Shown here in pieces: positions 36,250-45,925 of a stretch of DNA of 64,000 bases. The translations under genes and the position numbers were made by a program. Under the pieces are notes generated by a model, which was given only the letters and a program-made list of their open reading frames with translations, was not told the DNA's origin and ran no database searches. This DNA is from Rubrivivax sp. (GTDB lineage Bacteria > Pseudomonadota > Gammaproteobacteria > Burkholderiales > Burkholderiaceae_C): the NCBI GenBank assembly GCA_030653385.1, contig JAURZM010000055.1:1-64000 (forward strand). The letters run 5' to 3'. The number at the start of each line of letters is the position of its first letter. The stretch's first letter is position 1.

Positions 36250-37432
36250 ATTGCCAGTGGACCATCCCCACCGGGCCGGCCGCAGTGTGCAGCAGCCCAG
36301 CGGCTACAAGGCCTTCATCCCGGCGCAGCTGCCGCCCGACCCGCCCATCACCTACAGCGGCGAACTGCAGACCTTGCTTTCGGCCGCCGACCGCGACATC
36401 GGCCGCCTCGACGCGCTGGCCGCCCTGCTGCCCAACCCCGACCTCTTCGTCGCCATGTACGTGCGCCACGAGGCGGTGCTGTCATCGCAGATCGAAGGCA
36501 CGCAGAGCACGCTGGAAGACGTGCTGGCCTTCGAAGCCGAGGCCGTGCGCGACGACACGCCCAAGGACGTGGCCGAAGTCGTGAACTACGTGCGCGCCAT
36601 GAACTACGGCCTGCAACGCCTGGCCACACTGCCGCTGTCGCTGCGGCTGCTGCGCGAGATCCATGGCGAGCTGATGACCGGCGTGCGCGGCGGCGACAAG
36701 TCGCCCGGCGAATTTCGCACCTCGCAGAATTGGATAGGCGGTGGCGGCAGCACCTTGCGCAACGCCGGCTTCATCCCGCCGCCGCCGCACGAGCTGACGG
36801 CGGCGCTGGGCCAGCTCGAAACCTTCCTGCACCAGGCGCGCGGCCAGGTGCCGCTGCTGGTGCGCTGCGCCCTGGCGCACGCGCAGTTCGAGACCATCCA
36901 CCCTTTCCTCGACGGCAACGGCCGCGTCGGCCGCCTGCTCATCACGCTGATGCTGTGCGAAGACGGCGCCCTGTCGCGCCCGCTGCTCTACCTGTCGCTC
37001 TATCTCAAGGCGCACCGCGCCGAGTACTACGACCGGCTCACCGCCATCCGCAGCCAGGGCCACTGGGAACAGTGGCTGGCCTTCTTCCTGCGGGGTGTGA
37101 GCCTGACGGCGCGCGCCGCCACGCGCACGGCGCAGGACATCGTGGCGCTGCGCGACGCCCACCGCAGCGCCGTGCCCCGCAACGCCAAGGCGCTGGCGCT
37201 GCTGGACCACCTGCTGCGCCAGCCCACCGTGTCCATCAAGCGCGTGGTGCAACTGCTGGGCTGCACCGCGCCCACCGCCACCAAGCTGGTGCGCGAGATG
37301 GAAGCGCGCGGCTGGCTGCGTGAACTCACCGGCTACGGCCGCAACCGGCTGTGGCGTTACCAGCCCTACGTCGACCTGTTCCACCGCGATACGCTCGATG
37401 CGCTGGTCGAAGCCGCGGCGCGCGCTGACTGA
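36233..37432 (+). CDS. Fic family protein (AMPylator-type) with N-terminal inhibitory motif and C-terminal winged-helix-like region
   Basis: FIC motif HPFLDGNGRVGR; inhibitory (S/T)xxxE(G/N) motif SSQIEG; GEFRTSQNWIGG; C-terminal HTH-like VSIKRVVQLLGCTAPTATKLVREMEARGWL. Alternative GTG start at 36257 with AAAGGA upstream. Confidence 0.93.
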   Translation: MGLVKGLPVDHPHRAGRSVQQPSGYKAFIPAQLPPDPPITYSGELQTLLSAADRDIGRLDALAALLPNPDLFVAMYVRHEAVLSSQIEGTQSTLEDVLAFEAEAVRDDTPKDVAEVVNYVRAMNYGLQRLATLPLSLRLLREIHGELMTGVRGGDKSPGEFRTSQNWIGGGGSTLRNAGFIPPPPHELTAALGQLETFLHQARGQVPLLVRCALAHAQFETIHPFLDGNGRVGRLLITLMLCEDGALSRPLLYLSLYLKAHRAEYYDRLTAIRSQGHWEQWLAFFLRGVSLTARAATRTAQDIVALRDAHRSAVPRNAKALALLDHLLRQPTVSIKRVVQLLGCTAPTATKLVREMEARGWLRELTGYGRNRLWRYQPYVDLFHRDTLDALVEAAARAD

Positions 37433-37438
37433 AACCCC

Positions 37439-37732
37439 ATGCCCACGCTCGACTGGCTGAACCGCGAAGCCGCCTTCCGCAGCACCGAACAGCTGCCCAC
37501 GCGGGTGCTGCGGCCGCACCGCGCCGGCCATGAATTTGGCGACGTGGCTGCTGCGGCCGGCGGCGGCAACCTGCTGATCCAGGGCGACAACCTGTAGCCG
37601 CCGAAGGCCACGCCACCAGTGCTCGGCGCCGTCTGGGCCGAACGCAGCCTGGACCGCGCGGTTTTCGCGATGGTCTACAAGCAGGAAGGCGGCATGGCCA
37701 TGGCGCAGCAGATCGAGGCCGCGCTGGCCTGA
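37439..37732 (+). pseudogene. deletion scar of a type III restriction-modification locus: Mod N-terminus fused to Res-like C-terminal tail
   Basis: MPTLDWLNREAAFRSTEQLPTRVLRPHR...GGGNLLIQGDNL* then, same frame, PPKATPPVLGAVWAERSLDRAVFAMVYKQEGGMAMAQQIEAALA*. Confidence 0.7.
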
Positions 37733-37856
37733 TCTGCGCGGCGCAAGGCCCCGCCCCGCGGATGAGGGTGCCCCCGGTTCGGCGGCCGCGGCGCACTGCT
37801 CCAGAATGGGGGTCGCCCCACGAGGGCCCCGCTGCACCGTCGCCAAGGACATCCCC

Positions 37857-39170
37857 ATGACCCCCAGCCTCTTCAAGCAAGTCACCGTCGCGGCCCTGGC
37901 CACGCTGTGCACCGCCGGCGCCGCGCTCGCCGCCCCCGTCTGGATCACCATCGGCGACCAGGCCCATGCCGTGCTGCAGAAGGTGGCGCCGAACGCCCGC
38001 ACGGTGGCCAGTGCCCGCGTGGCGGTGGACGTGCCCGTCAAGCGCGGCAGCAGCACGCTCAAGCAGGCCCACGAGGACGTGTTTGCGGTGGAAGTCGACG
38101 AGGACATGATCCCCTCGCTGTCGCTGGCCGTGCACCTCCAGCTGCGCAAGTGCGGCGGCTTCGTTCAGCACGATTCGATGGCCGAAGCGCTGGCCACGCT
38201 GCACCGGCTGGAGAACCCCGACCAGACCCAGCTGCTGCTGCCCAGCTACGCCATCGACAACGTCGCCGAAGTCAATGCGCTGCTGCCGCAGCTGCAGGCC
38301 AGCAACCTGCTGTCGACCATCACCGACCTGTCGGCCTTCCAGAACCGGCGCTACAACAGCACGCACGGCGTGGCGGCGTCGGACTGGCTGCGCATCAAGT
38401 GGCTCACCCTGCTGCCGTCGCGCACGCAGACCGGCAGCAGGCCGCGCTGGCGCCTGAAGCAGATCACCCACACCTGGGCGCAGAAGTCGGTGGAGTTCGA
38501 GCTCATCGGCAGCGGCAACAGCGGCGAAACGCTGGTACTGGGTGCCCACCTCGACAGCATCGCCGGCAGCAACATCGAGGCGCGCGCGCCTGGCGCCGAC
38601 GACGACGCCAGCGGCGTCGCCGGGCTGACCGAGATCATCCGCGTGCTGGTGGCCAGCGACTTCCAGCCCAAGCGCAACATCCGCTTCATCGCCTACGCCG
38701 CCGAGGAAGTGGGCCTGCTGGGCTCGGCCAACATCGCCAACGCGGCCGCGGCAAGGCCCGACCGCGTGGTGGGCGTGATGCAGCTCGACATGACCGCCTT
38801 CAAGGGCAGCGCGCAAGACCTCTGGATCTACACCGACTACACCAACGCGGCGCAGAACCAGTTCGTGGCCAACCTCGCGGCCACCTACCTGCCGACGCTG
38901 ACGGTGGCCTACGACGCCTGTGGCTACGGCTGCAGCGACCATGCGTCCTGGCACAACCGCGGTTATGTCGCGTCCTTCCCTTTCGAGGCCGCCAACAGCA
39001 GCTACAACTTCGCCATCCACACCGCCAACGACACCACCGCCACCTTCGGCAACCAGGCCAACCACGCGCTGAAGTTCACGCAGCTGGCGCTGGCCTGGCT
39101 GGTGGAGCTGGCCAGTGACAGCACGCCGGCGGTGGCGGCGGCACCCATGCCGGTGGCCGCATCACGCTGA
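37857..39170 (+). CDS. M28 family secreted zinc aminopeptidase
   Basis: Signal peptide; GAHLDSIAG, APGADDDASGVAGLTEIIRVL, AYAAEEVGLLGS, YGCSDHASWHNRGY metal ligands. Confidence 0.92.
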   Translation: MTPSLFKQVTVAALATLCTAGAALAAPVWITIGDQAHAVLQKVAPNARTVASARVAVDVPVKRGSSTLKQAHEDVFAVEVDEDMIPSLSLAVHLQLRKCGGFVQHDSMAEALATLHRLENPDQTQLLLPSYAIDNVAEVNALLPQLQASNLLSTITDLSAFQNRRYNSTHGVAASDWLRIKWLTLLPSRTQTGSRPRWRLKQITHTWAQKSVEFELIGSGNSGETLVLGAHLDSIAGSNIEARAPGADDDASGVAGLTEIIRVLVASDFQPKRNIRFIAYAAEEVGLLGSANIANAAAARPDRVVGVMQLDMTAFKGSAQDLWIYTDYTNAAQNQFVANLAATYLPTLTVAYDACGYGCSDHASWHNRGYVASFPFEAANSSYNFAIHTANDTTATFGNQANHALKFTQLALAWLVELASDSTPAVAAAPMPVAASR

Positions 39171-39347
39171 GGCCGCGCGTGACGGTCCGCAACGGCCCGA
39201 ACGGCTGCCGCGGGCCGGAAGACGATTCCATGCGCGCGGGCCGACCACGCGGCAGCGTCGGTGAGCGCGCCGCGCCGCTATCGAATCCCCTGATAGGAAG
39301 GTGTCAGGCAGCCGTCAGAATCCACCGTCGATGGTGACGGGGAGGTG

Positions 39348-41030
39348 ATGGAGAAGATCTGGCTGAAGCAGTACCCTGCCGGCGTGCCGGCCGAGGTGCG
39401 CGCCGATCTCTACCCCTCGCTGGTGGCGCTGCTGGAAAACAGCTTCAGTCAGTACCGCGAACGGCCGGCCTGCCGCTGCATGGGCCGCGACCTGGGCTAC
39501 GGCCAGCTCGACGAACATTCGCGCGCGCTGGCCGCCTGGCTGCAGGGCCGCGGCCTGGTGCGCGGCGACCGCGTCGCCGTGATGCTGCCCAACCTGCCGC
39601 AGTACCTGGTGGCCGTGGCCGCCATCCTGCGTGCCGGGCTGGTGGTGGTCAACGTGAGCCCTCAGCACATGCCGCGCGAACTGGAGTACCAGCTCAAGGA
39701 CGCCGGCGCCAAGGCCATCGTCATCATCGAGGACGCCGCCGCCACGCTGCAGCAGGTGCTGGAGCGTGTGCCCGTGCCGCACGTGCTGCTGACCGGTGCG
39801 GGCGACATGCTCGGCCCGCTGAAGGGCCCGCTGGTCAACCACATGGCGCGCCGGGTGCGCAAGCTGGTGCCTTCCTTCCATTTGCCCGGCGCCACGCGTT
39901 TCCTCGACGCGCTGGCGCGCGGCCGCCGCATGGCGCTGCAGCCGGCCGCGGTGGGCCCCGACGACATCGCACTGCTGCAGTACACCGGCGGCACCACGGG
40001 CCCCTGCAAGGGCGCCGTGCTGCTGCACCGCAATCTGGTGGCCAACTTGCTGCAGAGCCGCGCCTGGTACGGGCCGGCGCTGGCGCGCATCCCGGCCGGT
40101 GAACAGCCGGTGACGGTGTGCGCGCTGCCGCTGCACCACATCTACGGCTTCAACGTCATCATGATGCTGGGGCTGCTCACCGGCGGCTGCAGCCTGCTGA
40201 TCCCGAACCCGCGCGACACCGCGGCGCTGCTGAAGGAACTGGCGCGCCAGCGCTTCCACAGCTTCCCGGCGGTGGACACGCTGTTCGACACCTTGCTGCA
40301 GCACCCCGACTTCGACCGCGTCGACTGGAGCCACCTGCGCCTGAGCATCGGTGGCGCGATGGCGGTGCAGCAGGCCACGGCGCGCGCCTGGCTGGAGCGC
40401 ACCGCCTGCCCCATCTGCGAGGGCTACGGCCTCAGCGAGGCCAGCCCGTCCGTCAGCTGCAACCCGGTGGACACCACCGACTGGAGCGGCCACATCGGCC
40501 TGCCGCTGCCCGGCACCGAGGTGACCTTGCTCGACGACGAAGGCCGGCCCGTGCCCCCAGGCACGCCCGGCGAGCTGGCCGTGCGCGGCCCGCAGGTGAT
40601 GGCCGGCTACTGGCAGCGCCCCGACGAGACGGCCCGCGTGATCACGCCCGAAGGCTGGCTGCGCAGCGGCGACATCGCCGTGGTCGACAGCCGCGGCAAC
40701 TTCCGCATCGTCGACCGCAAGAAGGACCTGATCTTCGTCAGCGGCTTCAACGTCTATCCCGGCGAGGTCGAGGACGTGCTGACGCAGATGCCGGGTGTGC
40801 AGGAATGCGCCGTCATCGGCATCCCCGACGCCCGCGCCGGCGAGGCGGTGAAGGTGGTGGTGGTGCGCCAGGCCCCGACCACCGCGCGGCCCACCGAGGC
40901 CGACGTGCGCGCCTGGTGCGAGGCCAACCTGACGGGCTACAAGCGGCCCAAGGTGGTGGAGTTCCGCGCCGACCTGCCGAAGTCGCCGGCAGGCAAGGTC
41001 TTGCGCCGCGCCTTGCGCGACCACGTCTAG
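39348..41030 (+). CDS. long-chain-fatty-acid--CoA ligase (AMP-binding)
   Basis: LLQYTGGTTGPCKGAVLLHRNLVAN; EGYGLSEASP; GWLRSGDIAVVD; DRKKDLIFVSGFNVYPGEVEDVL; PKSPAGKVLRR. Confidence 0.93.
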   Translation: MEKIWLKQYPAGVPAEVRADLYPSLVALLENSFSQYRERPACRCMGRDLGYGQLDEHSRALAAWLQGRGLVRGDRVAVMLPNLPQYLVAVAAILRAGLVVVNVSPQHMPRELEYQLKDAGAKAIVIIEDAAATLQQVLERVPVPHVLLTGAGDMLGPLKGPLVNHMARRVRKLVPSFHLPGATRFLDALARGRRMALQPAAVGPDDIALLQYTGGTTGPCKGAVLLHRNLVANLLQSRAWYGPALARIPAGEQPVTVCALPLHHIYGFNVIMMLGLLTGGCSLLIPNPRDTAALLKELARQRFHSFPAVDTLFDTLLQHPDFDRVDWSHLRLSIGGAMAVQQATARAWLERTACPICEGYGLSEASPSVSCNPVDTTDWSGHIGLPLPGTEVTLLDDEGRPVPPGTPGELAVRGPQVMAGYWQRPDETARVITPEGWLRSGDIAVVDSRGNFRIVDRKKDLIFVSGFNVYPGEVEDVLTQMPGVQECAVIGIPDARAGEAVKVVVVRQAPTTARPTEADVRAWCEANLTGYKRPKVVEFRADLPKSPAGKVLRRALRDHV

Positions 41031-41121
41031 GCCAGGCTGACCACGCTGCTGGCGCGGCCCCTGCGCGAGAATGCGCCGCGCCGGCTGCCCGCCCGGCCCC
41101 CGCCCGAACCGAGGACACCAC

Positions 41122-42462
41122 TTGCTGCTGCCGCCCATCCGCGAACTGCGCGCCCGCCTGACGCAGCCCGGCGCCCACGCGGCGCTCGTCGAAGAGGTGC
41201 TGGCGGCGGCGACCCTGCCAGCCGCGGCACACGCCTACACCGCGCTGCTGCCCGAGCTTGCACGGGCCGCGGCCGCGGCGGCCGACACGGCGCTGGCCGC
41301 GGGCCGACCGCTTCCACCGCTGGCCGGCCTGCCAGTGACGGTGAAAGACCTCTACGACATCGCCGGCCGCACGACGATGGCCGGTTCGGTGCTGCGCGAA
41401 GGCGCCGCGCCGGCGACCGCGGACGCCGAGGCCGTCGCGCGGCTGAAGCGCGCCGGTGCGGCCATCACCGGGCTCACGGCGATGAGCGAGTTTGCGTTCT
41501 CGGGCGTCGGCATCAACCCACACCACGGCACGCCGCGCAACCCCTGCGACGCCGCGCTGGCACGCATCCCTGGCGGCTCGTCTGCAGGCGCCGCGGTGTC
41601 GGTGGCGCTGGGCCAGGCGGTTGCCGCGCTGGGCTCCGACACCGGCGGGTCCATCCGCATTCCGGCGGCGCTGTGCGGGCTGGTGGGCTTCAAGAACACG
41701 CAGGCACGCACACCGCTGGCCGGCGCGTTTCCGCTCTCGTTCACGCTCGACACGGTGTGTGCCATGGCGCGTTGTGTCGACGACTGCCTGTCCGTCGACG
41801 CCTTGCTCGCAGGCGCGCCGCTGGTGGTGCAGCGGCGGGCGCTGGCCGGGCTGCGCCTGGCGCTGCCGCAGACCGTGGTGCTCGACGCGCTGGAGCCCGC
41901 GGTGGCCACGGCCTTTGAGCGCACGCTGCAGCGTCTGTCGGCCGCCGGCGCGGCCATCGTGCCGCTGGCGCTGGCCGAGCTGGCCGAGATCGGACAGATC
42001 AACGCGCCGGGCGGGCTGTCGGCCATCGAGGCCTGGGGCACGCACCAGCAGGCGATGCAGACGCAGCGTGAGCGTTTCGACCCGCGCGTGGCCGCGCGCA
42101 TCGCGCTGGGTGCAGGCGTGACACCCGCCGAGCACCTGGCCATCCTGATGCGCCGGCGCGACTGGATCGCGCGTGTCACGCAGCGCCTGGCGGGCTTCGA
42201 CGCGCTGGTCTGCCCGACGGTGCCCATCACCGCGCCGCCGATCGCCGAGCTGGTGGCCAGCGACGACGCCTTCTTCAAGGCCAACGGCCTGCTGCTGCGC
42301 AACACCTTCACCGTCAACTTCCTCGACGGCTGCGCCTTCACGCTGCCCTGCCACGTGCCCGGCGAGTTGCCTGTCGGCCTGATGCTGGCTGCGCCCTGCG
42401 GCCACGACGCCGCGCTGGCCGGCGTGGCGCTGGCGGTGGAAACGCTGCTGAACGGCGATTGA
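41122..42462 (+). CDS. amidase (amidase signature family)
   Basis: VTVKDLYDIAG; GGSSAGAAVSVALGQAVAALGSDTGGSIRIPAALCGLVGFK; TTG start. Confidence 0.9.
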   Translation: MLLPPIRELRARLTQPGAHAALVEEVLAAATLPAAAHAYTALLPELARAAAAAADTALAAGRPLPPLAGLPVTVKDLYDIAGRTTMAGSVLREGAAPATADAEAVARLKRAGAAITGLTAMSEFAFSGVGINPHHGTPRNPCDAALARIPGGSSAGAAVSVALGQAVAALGSDTGGSIRIPAALCGLVGFKNTQARTPLAGAFPLSFTLDTVCAMARCVDDCLSVDALLAGAPLVVQRRALAGLRLALPQTVVLDALEPAVATAFERTLQRLSAAGAAIVPLALAELAEIGQINAPGGLSAIEAWGTHQQAMQTQRERFDPRVAARIALGAGVTPAEHLAILMRRRDWIARVTQRLAGFDALVCPTVPITAPPIAELVASDDAFFKANGLLLRNTFTVNFLDGCAFTLPCHVPGELPVGLMLAAPCGHDAALAGVALAVETLLNGD

Positions 42463-42466
42463 AGGC

Positions 42467-43225
42467 ATGGCGATGCGCCTCTTCGTCGACACGCCGCTGG
42501 TCGCCGCCACCGAGCTCACGCTGCCCCCCGGTGCCGCTCGCCACGCCCAGGTGCGGCGTGTGCAGCCGGGCGACACGCTGCAGCTCTTCGACGGACAGGG
42601 CAGCGACTGGCCGGCCACCGTGCTGGCCATGGGCCGCAGCGAGGTGCGTGTGCGCGTGGGCCTGCCGCAGGCGGTGGCCAGAGAGCTGCCGCTGGCCATC
42701 ACGCTGGCGCTGGGCATGCCGGCCAACGAACGCATGGATGCGCTGGTGGAAAAGGCCAGCGAGCTCGGCGTCGCGACGGTCCAGCCGCTGATGACGCAGC
42801 GCTCGGTGCTGCGCCTGGCCGGTGAACGTGCGCAGCGCAAGCAGTTGCACTGGCAGGCCATTGCGGTGGCCGCCTGCGAGCAGTGCGGCCGCGCCCGCGT
42901 GCCCGTGGTGGCGCCGGTGCGTGAACTGGCCGACTGGCTGGCGCAGGCCGGCGCCGATCACGCCGCGGCGCCTGCGGCGACGCTGCGCCTGGTGCTCAGC
43001 CTGCAGCCCGACGCTGCGGCACTGCCGGCGCTGCCGTGGACCGACGCCGGCCGCGTGTTCACGCTCAGCGGCCCCGAAGGCGGCCTCACGCCCGACGAAG
43101 AAGCCGCGGCACGCGCCGCCGGCTTCGTGCCCGCAGCGCTGGGCCCGCGTGTGCTGCGCGCCGACACCGCACCGCTGGCCGTGCTGGCCTGGCTGGGCCT
43201 GACGGCAGGAGGTTCGGCATGCTGA
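42467..43225 (+). CDS. rsmE: 16S rRNA (uracil(1498)-N(3))-methyltransferase RsmE
   Basis: RLFVDTPL, HAQVRRVQPGDTLQLFDGQG, ERMDALVEKASELGVATVQPL, FTLSGPEGGLTPDEEAAAR, LGPRVLRADTAPLAVL. Confidence 0.93.
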   Translation: MAMRLFVDTPLVAATELTLPPGAARHAQVRRVQPGDTLQLFDGQGSDWPATVLAMGRSEVRVRVGLPQAVARELPLAITLALGMPANERMDALVEKASELGVATVQPLMTQRSVLRLAGERAQRKQLHWQAIAVAACEQCGRARVPVVAPVRELADWLAQAGADHAAAPAATLRLVLSLQPDAAALPALPWTDAGRVFTLSGPEGGLTPDEEAAARAAGFVPAALGPRVLRADTAPLAVLAWLGLTAGGSAC

Positions 43226-43321
43226 AGACCGTGGGCGGCGTGGCCATCCTGCCGCGGCACCGCACGCCGCGCCACTGGCCGGCCGCGCCGAGCAGCCGCC
43301 CCCGGTCCGGGGCCGCAGTCC

Positions 43322-44245
43322 TCAGTCGCGGCGCCCTTCGGCATGCAGCGAGAGGATGTCGACCACCGCGCGGTTGCACGGCGTGGGCACGCCCAAGCGG
43401 CGGCCGCGCTCGACGACATCGCCGCTGAGCCAGGGCAGTTCGAGCCGGTTGCCACGTTCCAGGTCGTGGTGCATCGACGAGGTCATGGTCTCGGGCAGGG
43501 TGTCGGCGAAGGCCAGGCGGTTCTCGGCGTACTCCGGCGGCAGCAGCACGCCCTCGGCGCGTGCCACCTTCACCACCTCGTCCATCACGTCGTGCAGGAA
43601 GGCGTGCGCACGGGGGTGGCTGCGGATGCGGCCGATGGGCAGCCGCGCCAGCGTGGTGGTGGCCGACAGGCCGACGAGGAAGACGAACTTCTCCCACTGC
43701 GCCTGGCGGATGCGCGGGCTCAGTTCGTGGTCGATGCCGGCTTCGGCGCAGGCCGCGGCAAAGGCCTGCAGTCGCGGGCTGGTGCTGCCGTCGAACTCGC
43801 CGAAGACCAGGCGCTGCATCGTGCCGTTGTGGCGGATGACACCTGGCTCGGCAATGCTGGCCGCGATGTAGCCCACGCCGCCGGCGACGTGGCGCGGGCC
43901 CAGGGCGGCGCGCAGCAGGTCGTCCTTCACGACGCCGTTCTGGAACGACACCACGACCGTGTCTTCGCCCAGCTGCGTCCACAGCGACTGCGCGGCGTCC
44001 ACCGTGTCCCACAGCTTGACGCCGAAGAGCACGAAGTCGGCTGCCGAGATTTCTGCGGGGCTCTCGACGGCCCGCACCTGCTTCAGGTGCAGGTCACCCA
44101 GCGGGCTGAGCACGCGCAGGCCGTGCTTGCGCAGCGCCTGCAGGTGCGCGCCGCGCGCGACGAAGCTGACTTCGTGCCCGGCCTGCGCCAGGCGGCCGCC
44201 GAAATAGCCGCCGACCCCGCCGCTGCCCATGATGGTGATGCGCAT
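43322..44245 (-). CDS. 2-dehydropantoate 2-reductase (ketopantoate reductase family)
   Basis: MRITIMGSGGVGGYFGGRLAQAGHEVSFVARG; FQNGVVKDDLL; central EKFVFLVGLSATT. Confidence 0.9.
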   Translation of the reverse strand: MRITIMGSGGVGGYFGGRLAQAGHEVSFVARGAHLQALRKHGLRVLSPLGDLHLKQVRAVESPAEISAADFVLFGVKLWDTVDAAQSLWTQLGEDTVVVSFQNGVVKDDLLRAALGPRHVAGGVGYIAASIAEPGVIRHNGTMQRLVFGEFDGSTSPRLQAFAAACAEAGIDHELSPRIRQAQWEKFVFLVGLSATTTLARLPIGRIRSHPRAHAFLHDVMDEVVKVARAEGVLLPPEYAENRLAFADTLPETMTSSMHHDLERGNRLELPWLSGDVVERGRRLGVPTPCNRAVVDILSLHAEGRRD

Positions 44246-44358
44246 CGCTGTTCCTTCAACCAGGCCCCGCGGGCCCGCGTCACTCAGCCGAGTCTAGGGG
44301 CCGTGCCGGCTCAGATGGCAGCGGCTTCCCACAACCCTGCGCGCAGCGTGCCGAAACT

Positions 44359-45678
44359 TCAGTCGCCCTTGCGCCCATAACCGGGGTCGATGCGCAGCAG
44401 CGCCGCCGCCGCAAACGAAGGCAGCGTGGCCACGCAGGCCCAGACGAAGAAGTTGAAGTAGCCCAGCTGGCTCTGCAGCCAGCCCGCCGCCATGCCGGGC
44501 AGCATCATGCCCAGCGCCATGAAGCCGGTGCACAGCGCGTAGTGCGCCGTCTTGTGCGGGTTCTCGCCGCCGGCGCCGTCGCTGCCCGGCGCGCCGCCGT
44601 GGCCGCCGGCCACCATCAGCATGTAGACCATGAAGGCGGTGAAACCCAACCCGTAGCCGAACTGCTCCAGTGCCACCGCGCCACTGACCAGCCACAGGCT
44701 GGCCGGCTGCGCCCAGGCCAGCAGCACGAACACCGTGTTCGGCAGGTGCATGCACAGCACCAGCGGCCACAGCAGCCGCTTCAGGCCCCCGCGGCTGATG
44801 AGCCAGCCGCCCAGCAGCCCGCCGATGGTCAGCGCCGTCACGCCCACGGTGCCGTAGGCGATGCCCACGTCCTGCGTCGTCAGGCCCAGTCCGCCGGCGC
44901 TGGCCGGGTCGAGCATGAAGGGTGTCACCAGCTTCAGCAGCTGCGCCTCGGCGAAGCGGTAGAGCAGCAGGAAGGCCAGCAGGCGGACGATGCCCGGGCG
45001 GCGAAAGAAGGCCGCGAAGACGGTGGCGAAGTCGGCCCAGAAGGTGGCGCTGCGGGGAGCCGGCCGGTCGCTCGCCGGGCGCGGCAATGCCCACTGGTGG
45101 TAGGCGGCGGCGGCGACGAAGAACACCGCCATCAACCCGAACACCCAGGCCCAGGCCAGCGCCACCTGCCCCGTGCGTTGCTGCAGGTGGCCCGCGAGCA
45201 CGACGAGCCCGCCCTGGCCGCCGATCATCGCCAGCCGGTAGAACGTGCTGCGCACGCCGACGAAGGCGGCCTGCGCCGCGGGCGGCTGGGCCAGCATGTA
45301 GAAGCCGTCGGCGGCGATGTCGTGCGTGGCCGAGGCGAAGGCCATGAGCCAGAAGATCACCAGCGTGGTCTGCAGGAAGGCCGGTGCCGGCACCGCCAGC
45401 GCCACGCAGGCCAGCGCAGCACCGACGACGAACTGCAGCGCGACGATCCAGCGCCGCTTGGTGCCCAACAGGTCGACCAGCGGCCCCCACAGCGGCTTGA
45501 TGACCCAGGGCAGGTAGAGCCAGCTCGTCAGCAACGCGATGTCCGTGTTGCTGACGCCCAGGTTCTTGTACATGACGACGGCCAGCGTCATCACCACCAC
45601 ATAGGGCAGGCCCTGGGCGAAGTACAGCGTGGGGATCCAGCGCCAGGGGCGGGCGGCGGTGAGCGGGGAAGGGGCCAA
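44359..45678 (-). CDS. AmpG-like MFS (PAT) muropeptide permease
   Basis: PTLYFAQGLPYVVVMTLAVVMYKNLGVSNTDIALLTSWLYLPWVIKPLWGPLVD; FASATHDIAADGFYM; 12-TM pattern. Confidence 0.85.
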   Translation of the reverse strand: MAPSPLTAARPWRWIPTLYFAQGLPYVVVMTLAVVMYKNLGVSNTDIALLTSWLYLPWVIKPLWGPLVDLLGTKRRWIVALQFVVGAALACVALAVPAPAFLQTTLVIFWLMAFASATHDIAADGFYMLAQPPAAQAAFVGVRSTFYRLAMIGGQGGLVVLAGHLQQRTGQVALAWAWVFGLMAVFFVAAAAYHQWALPRPASDRPAPRSATFWADFATVFAAFFRRPGIVRLLAFLLLYRFAEAQLLKLVTPFMLDPASAGGLGLTTQDVGIAYGTVGVTALTIGGLLGGWLISRGGLKRLLWPLVLCMHLPNTVFVLLAWAQPASLWLVSGAVALEQFGYGLGFTAFMVYMLMVAGGHGGAPGSDGAGGENPHKTAHYALCTGFMALGMMLPGMAAGWLQSQLGYFNFFVWACVATLPSFAAAALLRIDPGYGRKGD

Positions 45679-45925
45679 GGAAGCGGAAGGTGAGGTGTCG
45701 AGGTCGGCCTGCGGGCCCGATGTTCACACGCTTCGTGTGCCTGCCCGCTGCCTGGCGGCGTTGTGCACACGCCGCAGCAGTGCCATGAAAGCGACATCGG
45801 CTACACGACCTTGGTTATTCCGGATGTGCCGCCCTATGCTGCGCGGCAACACTGTGACAGTGCGCATCGCGCCCCGGCGAGCCGGCTCCAAGACCGGCCG
45901 TCACCACAACCTTCGAGGATCCCCG

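Noticed and set aside
45850-45862. CACTGT-G-ACAGTG dyad upstream of the TonB receptor
   Set aside because: Short 6-bp arms and no clear spacing to promoter boxes; too weak to call an operator.
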